Assembly (NCBI GenBank): GCA_900317865.1
Contig: ONIK01000057.1
Span: 1-19,107 of the forward strand
From: an uncultured Methanobrevibacter sp.
GTDB taxonomy: Archaea; Methanobacteriota; Methanobacteria; Methanobacteriales; Methanobacteriaceae
Length of the DNA stretch: 19,107 nucleotides
Direction of reading: 5' to 3'
Position numbers and translations under genes: made by a program. This document shows positions 16,345 to 19,107 of the stretch, piece by piece; position 1 is the first letter of the stretch; every line of letters begins with the position of its first letter. A model generated the notes under the pieces. The model did no database searches and was not told the DNA's origin. It saw nothing but the letters and a program-made list of their open reading frames with translations.

Positions 16345-16351
16345 AGGTGAT
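16345..16351 (+). promoter_or_regulatory. Strong Shine-Dalgarno AGGTGAT of the Ntn hydrolase gene
   Basis: AGGTGAT, with 7 consecutive bases matching the archaeal 16S anti-SD, lies 5 nt before the ATG at 16357. This fixes the start so that Thr is residue 2, which matters for the predicted active site. Confidence 0.8.
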
Positions 16352-16356
16352 AAAAT

Positions 16357-17166
16357 ATGACAATAGCTATTGCATTAAAGATTAATGATGGAATTGTTCT
16401 TGCAACTGATAGTGCATCAACCATAGTTGGAGAAGAAATTGAAGATGGAGTACGTTCTGTTCGTCATACTTATTTTACTGCAGATAAATTATTCAATCTT
16501 AAAAAAGGAAGTCGTATAGGAGCTATGACTTGGGGACATGGCAGTATAAATAATGATTCCATTTCAACTTTAGTTAAAGATTTCAGAAAAGAATCTGAAA
16601 AAAAAGAATATGATTCTGTTGAAGCTATTGTTAATGATTTCAAATCATTTTTAGAAAATAAAATTGCTCCAAAAACTTCAGTGGGATTTCTTATTGCAGG
16701 TTATTCTAAAGGAAAAGGTCATCCTGAAATGTTTTTAATTAATATTGATAATGGAAATATTGAAGAACCTAAAGAACTTAATGCAGATGATCCTCTTTCT
16801 ATTTCATGGTTTGGAGAAACTACTTTCTTAAGTAGATTATTGTTAGGGCTTGATAAACGATTAATTGAAATATTAGAAGATAATGTAGTAGATAAGGAAA
16901 CTATTGATAATATTCTTAAAGATTGTAAGGAAAAATTACAGTTGCCATTAGGTGTTCCAGCAATGCCTATTCAGGATGCAATTGACCTTGTTAAATTCTT
17001 AGCAGACATTTCTGTTAATTCATCAAGATTTGTACCTGGAGCTCAAGTAATTGGTGGTCCAATTGATATTGCCGTAATTACAAAACATGAGGGTTTCAAA
17101 TGGATACAAAGGAAACATTATTATGATAAAGATTTAAATTTAACTACTATTATGGAGGATGAATAA
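16357..17166 (+). CDS. Proteasome-like Ntn hydrolase, predicted N-terminal threonine peptidase
   Basis: A protein of 269 residues resembling 20S proteasome beta-type Ntn hydrolases. The N-terminus MTIAIALKINDGIVLATDSA matches the beta-subunit pattern T...DGVVLATD. After Met removal Thr2 would be Thr1, Asp18 corresponds to Asp17, and Lys44 in TADKLFNLKKG to the catalytic Lys33 after a roughly 10-residue insertion. No propeptide is present, so Met removal alone would expose the nucleophile, as in HslV. Other motifs are AMTWGHGSI, SVGFLIAGYS and PGAQVIGGPIDIAVIT. It is longer than a typical beta subunit because of a helical segment at about 150-225. It is not the housekeeping proteasome, and no ATPase partner is adjacent. 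It heads an operon: its stop is 1 bp before the next ATG, and the third gene is RelE-like. The substrate is unknown. Cytosolic, no signal peptide. Very AT-rich, unlike the integrase. Confidence 0.82.
   Translation: MTIAIALKINDGIVLATDSASTIVGEEIEDGVRSVRHTYFTADKLFNLKKGSRIGAMTWGHGSINNDSISTLVKDFRKESEKKEYDSVEAIVNDFKSFLENKIAPKTSVGFLIAGYSKGKGHPEMFLINIDNGNIEEPKELNADDPLSISWFGETTFLSRLLLGLDKRLIEILEDNVVDKETIDNILKDCKEKLQLPLGVPAMPIQDAIDLVKFLADISVNSSRFVPGAQVIGGPIDIAVITKHEGFKWIQRKHYYDKDLNLTTIMEDE
17154..17158 (+). promoter_or_regulatory. Shine-Dalgarno GGAGG inside the end of the Ntn gene, choosing the 17168 start
   Basis: GGAGG abuts the in-frame ATG at 17159, leaving no room for initiation there. It is 9 nt before the ATG at 17168, which is therefore the likely start of the small second gene. 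Confidence 0.65.
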
Positions 17167-17167
17167 T

Positions 17168-17395
17168 ATGAGTCATTGTTTTTCCACATTTAAATCTACA
17201 GATGGATACAACGAACTAAACAACCAACATGCTTGTGTTATTGTGGGAGATTTGAATTTACAAACTTCTACATTCAATGTTCCTAAACAAATCGATAATT
17301 GCGATGAATATTACGGTTTTTTAGGACAATTGAAAAAACTTCATGATAAAGTTGATTCTGGAGATTTAAGTGATTTTACAGAGTTAAAATTATGA
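17168..17395 (+). CDS. Small protein in antitoxin position, family not recognised
   Basis: A 75-residue acidic protein beginning MSHCFSTFKSTDGYNELNNQ. An ATG at 17159 would add three residues but abuts the SD. It has three Cys (4, 23, 45), a short hydrophobic stretch ACVIVGDLNL, and a C-terminal helix-like segment GQLKKLHDKVDSGDLSDFTE. No ribbon-helix-helix, helix-turn-helix or AbrB fold is apparent, so autorepression by DNA binding is not evident. Its stop overlaps the start of the RelE-like gene (ATGA), implying translational coupling, the layout of an antitoxin before its toxin. The antitoxin role is inferred only from position, size and charge; it could instead be a partner or substrate of the upstream Ntn hydrolase. 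Confidence 0.7.
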   Translation: MSHCFSTFKSTDGYNELNNQHACVIVGDLNLQTSTFNVPKQIDNCDEYYGFLGQLKKLHDKVDSGDLSDFTELKL

Positions 17396-17703
17396 ATAAA
17401 TACAAAATACAAATCATTAATCCTTGTCAAGAGTTTCTTGATGATTTAAAGGAATATAATATTCCTGTTCATGATCAACTTTGTGATACTATTAAAGAAG
17501 TTATTTCTGATCCATTTAAAAGTAAATTTAAAAGATTGGAAAATTCCGATAGGGATAGGAGAGCTCGTTCAGGGAATTTTAGGATTGTGTATTTTGTAAA
17601 AAATGACACTATTTTCATAACTAAGATTGGTCAACGTAAAAATGTTTATGAAATGGATGTAGGATGCCCTAAATTCAGCAAAAAGAAATTAAGAAGTTTA
17701 TAA
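17392..17703 (+). CDS. RelE/ParE-family toxin
   Basis: A basic protein of 103 residues, the usual RelE size. The family core is clear: DPFKSKFKRLEN, RRARSGNFRIVYFVK, TIFITKIGQRKNVYE. Aligned by eye with E. coli RelE, Arg64, Arg82 and Tyr86 match catalytic Arg61, Arg81 and Tyr87; Arg57 takes the place of Lys54. RelE members cleave mRNA on the ribosome, while ParE members lack these residues and hit gyrase, so mRNA cleavage is favoured here. The last ten residues are basic (KFSKKKLRSL). The ATG overlaps the stop of the small upstream gene by 4 bp. As third gene after a proteasome-like hydrolase it differs from an ordinary two-gene relBE pair. Confidence 0.85.
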   Translation: MNKYKIQIINPCQEFLDDLKEYNIPVHDQLCDTIKEVISDPFKSKFKRLENSDRDRRARSGNFRIVYFVKNDTIFITKIGQRKNVYEMDVGCPKFSKKKLRSL

Positions 17704-17805
17704 TCTATTTTTATTTATATTCTAGATTTGAATAATATGTAATGTTTATTTAAAAAGAGTATAATAACTCTATCTATTAAAAAACAACATATAAATCTTT
17801 AGTTT
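17704..17805. terminator. Convergent intergenic region with T-rich tracts and a small hairpin
   Basis: Directly after the RelE-like stop, CTATTTTTATTTATATT (17705-17721) is the kind of T-rich tract that ends archaeal transcripts. A weak hairpin AGAGT (17756-17760) / ACTCT (17767-17771) lies in the middle. A-rich sequence at 17779-17784 gives a T-run for the opposite-strand gene. Confidence 0.4.
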
Positions 17806-18735
17806 TTATATTAATTTAAATTCTTCTAAACAATTTTTAGTAGCTTTTATAAAATATTCTAAAAATCGAATCATAAAATATGTTGAAATAAAAATTACTA
17901 TACAAACAATATTAATTTCTACTAAAACGCTATAATTTCCATTTAATGGAATTGACCAATCATATAACTTAAAAATATTTAAAATCACGAATAATAAAAA
18001 TAAACCAAAGCTAAAAAATATAATAAATATTGTTGATTTAAAATAATCGACTCCAATTAATTTCATTTTATTTTTAGTAATCTTATTATTTAATACGGTA
18101 TTGTATGTAAATGCGAGCAATCCTAATGTTGCAGTCATTAAAACAAAGGTTAATGATATTACAATAATATCCATTAAATTTTCAGCAAAATTTTCCAAGA
18201 AAAATGAGAATATGTGAGGGTATATAAAATTTAAAACATTAAAGACTATCAAAGTCAATAATACAAAATAAGTTATATTTCTTTTTTGAAAATTAGGTTT
18301 TATGTAACCATAATAAATTACATTAATTGAACTTAAAATGAATAAGAAAGACATACAAATATTTAAAAAAATCTGTATGTAAGTTGGATTATATTTAATT
18401 TGATAGCCAATCATTAACGGTAACACTATAATCATTATCATAAATATAATTTTACAAAATCTGATAAAATTAGTAGATTTAGTAAATTTATTAAAAAAAT
18501 GGTGTAAATTATAATTTAAAGAATATTTTTCATACAATCTATCAAATACTCTAAGAATATTTACAAAATAATCAAATGCAAAAAATCCGCATAAAATTAA
18601 TAATAATCCAATAGTAAAATATTCTAAATAAACGGAATGATATTTTAATGTGAATGAAGAGATAAATCCAATATTAACTAACATATAAAATAGAATGTAC
18701 CATTTATCTTTAATTAAATTTAAAAGATTATGCAT
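17806..18735 (-). CDS. Multi-pass membrane protein of unknown function
   Basis: A protein of 309 residues with about eight predicted transmembrane helices (roughly 12-29, 38-58, 95-112, 120-141, 153-172, 188-211, 233-255, 270-292). Basic loops lie after helix 2 (ILRVFDRLYEKYSLN) and after helix 6 (LNNKITKNKMK). No signal peptide or catalytic motif is seen and no family is recognised. The start ATG (18735) has no SD before it, so translation may be leaderless or start from a weak site. Extremely Ile/Phe/Leu/Asn-rich, matching the low GC of its neighbours. It is divergent from a KAP NTPase across 141 bp and convergent with the RelE operon. Such a membrane protein could partner the KAP protein, whose family is often membrane-associated, but that is only a guess from position. 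Confidence 0.8.
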   Translation of the reverse strand: MHNLLNLIKDKWYILFYMLVNIGFISSFTLKYHSVYLEYFTIGLLLILCGFFAFDYFVNILRVFDRLYEKYSLNYNLHHFFNKFTKSTNFIRFCKIIFMIMIIVLPLMIGYQIKYNPTYIQIFLNICMSFLFILSSINVIYYGYIKPNFQKRNITYFVLLTLIVFNVLNFIYPHIFSFFLENFAENLMDIIVISLTFVLMTATLGLLAFTYNTVLNNKITKNKMKLIGVDYFKSTIFIIFFSFGLFLLFVILNIFKLYDWSIPLNGNYSVLVEINIVCIVIFISTYFMIRFLEYFIKATKNCLEEFKLI

Positions 18736-18823
18736 AGAATTAGTTTGATTTTTAAACTTATTAAAACATGTAGTTAGTATTTAATGAGTTTTTAATAGCA
18801 AATTTAACATAATTTTAATTAGA

Positions 18824-18832
18824 TTTATATAA
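18824..18832 (+). promoter_or_regulatory. TATA box of the KAP NTPase gene
   Basis: TTTATATAA is a near-consensus archaeal TATA box 45-53 nt before the ATG at 18877. Transcription should start near 18855, leaving a leader of about 20 nt that includes AGGTG (18866-18870), 6 nt before the start. Confidence 0.6.
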
Positions 18833-18876
18833 CTTAATTCTATTAATTATTAATACGGGTTATTTAGGTGGGGGTC

Positions 18877-19107
18877 ATGTTTAAAGAAGATTGTCCAATA
18901 TCTTTGTTAGATGATGATAAATTAAATAGGCGAGAGTTTGCAGAATCATTAGCTCAAGCTATTATAAATTATGATAAAAAACATTGCTTAACTATCTCAT
19001 TAATGGGAAAATGGGGTTCTGGAAAAACTTCAATTATTAATATGGTTGAAGATTATTGGGATGTTGATGAAAATATAGTTATCCATTTTAATCCTTGGTA
19101 TTTTTCC
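18877..19107 (+). CDS. KAP-family P-loop NTPase, N-terminal part (continues beyond window)
   Basis: The first 77 codons of a gene running off the right edge. The start ATG has AGGTG 6 nt upstream. The N-terminus (MFKEDCPISLLDDDKLNRRE) leads into FAESLAQAI, then the Walker A motif GKWGSGKTS at about residues 47-55, and the strand VIHFNPWYF characteristic of KAP NTPases. KAP proteins are predicted signalling or defence ATPases, often with membrane insertions. Known examples include phage-exclusion protein PifA and the QatA subunit of the Qat antiphage system. Too little is visible to assign a subgroup; the genes to the right would decide. Confidence 0.85.
   Translation, partial: MFKEDCPISLLDDDKLNRREFAESLAQAIINYDKKHCLTISLMGKWGSGKTSIINMVEDYWDVDENIVIHFNPWYFS

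Overview
The window looks like a chromosomal segment of a host-associated methanogenic archaeon of the Methanobacteriales, most likely Methanobrevibacter or a close relative. The reasons are very low GC, several giant secreted adhesin-like proteins (signal peptide, parallel beta-helix repeats, Ig-like repeats), archaeal BRE/TATA promoters, Shine-Dalgarno sites of the AGGTGAT/GGAGG type, and a tyrosine recombinase with a C-terminal coiled coil. No rRNA, tRNA or CRISPR array was found. The genus is inferred from gene content only.

Positions 1-13799 (minus strand) hold four adhesin-like genes in a row, transcribed right to left. At least three appear to have their own promoter and terminator-like hairpin. 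Gene A (1-2324, running off the left edge) is a beta-helix plus Ig-like adhesin. Genes B (2594-5926) and C (6043-9831) are tandem paralogues. Each joins a beta-helix to a papain-type (C1A) cysteine peptidase with a complete Gln/Cys/His/Asn active site, then a lectin-like domain and three Ig-like repeats. Gene D (9949-13799) has a tryptophan-lined beta-helix and Ig-like repeats, but it is split by an apparent deletion plus frameshift near 10435. B, C and D end in the same ANTITIKD tail, and none of the three has a visible membrane anchor.

Positions 13800-15026 are a junction zone: gene D's promoter, short coding-like scraps on both strands, a terminator-like hairpin, a stop-interrupted relic, and a palindrome on the promoter of the next gene.

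Positions 15027-16178 encode a tyrosine recombinase, less AT-rich than the genes after it.

Positions 16357-17703 are a compact, very AT-rich three-gene operon: a proteasome-like Ntn hydrolase whose predicted catalytic Thr directly follows Met1, a 75-residue protein of unknown family, and a RelE-family toxin overlapping it by 4 bp. A peptidase in the same transcription unit as a toxin-antitoxin-like pair is the best candidate here for an undescribed system. After it come a convergent eight-helix membrane protein (17806-18735) and, divergent from that, the start of a KAP-family P-loop NTPase (18877 to the window end). Together with the integrase, the right third reads as an acquired island with defence-like content.
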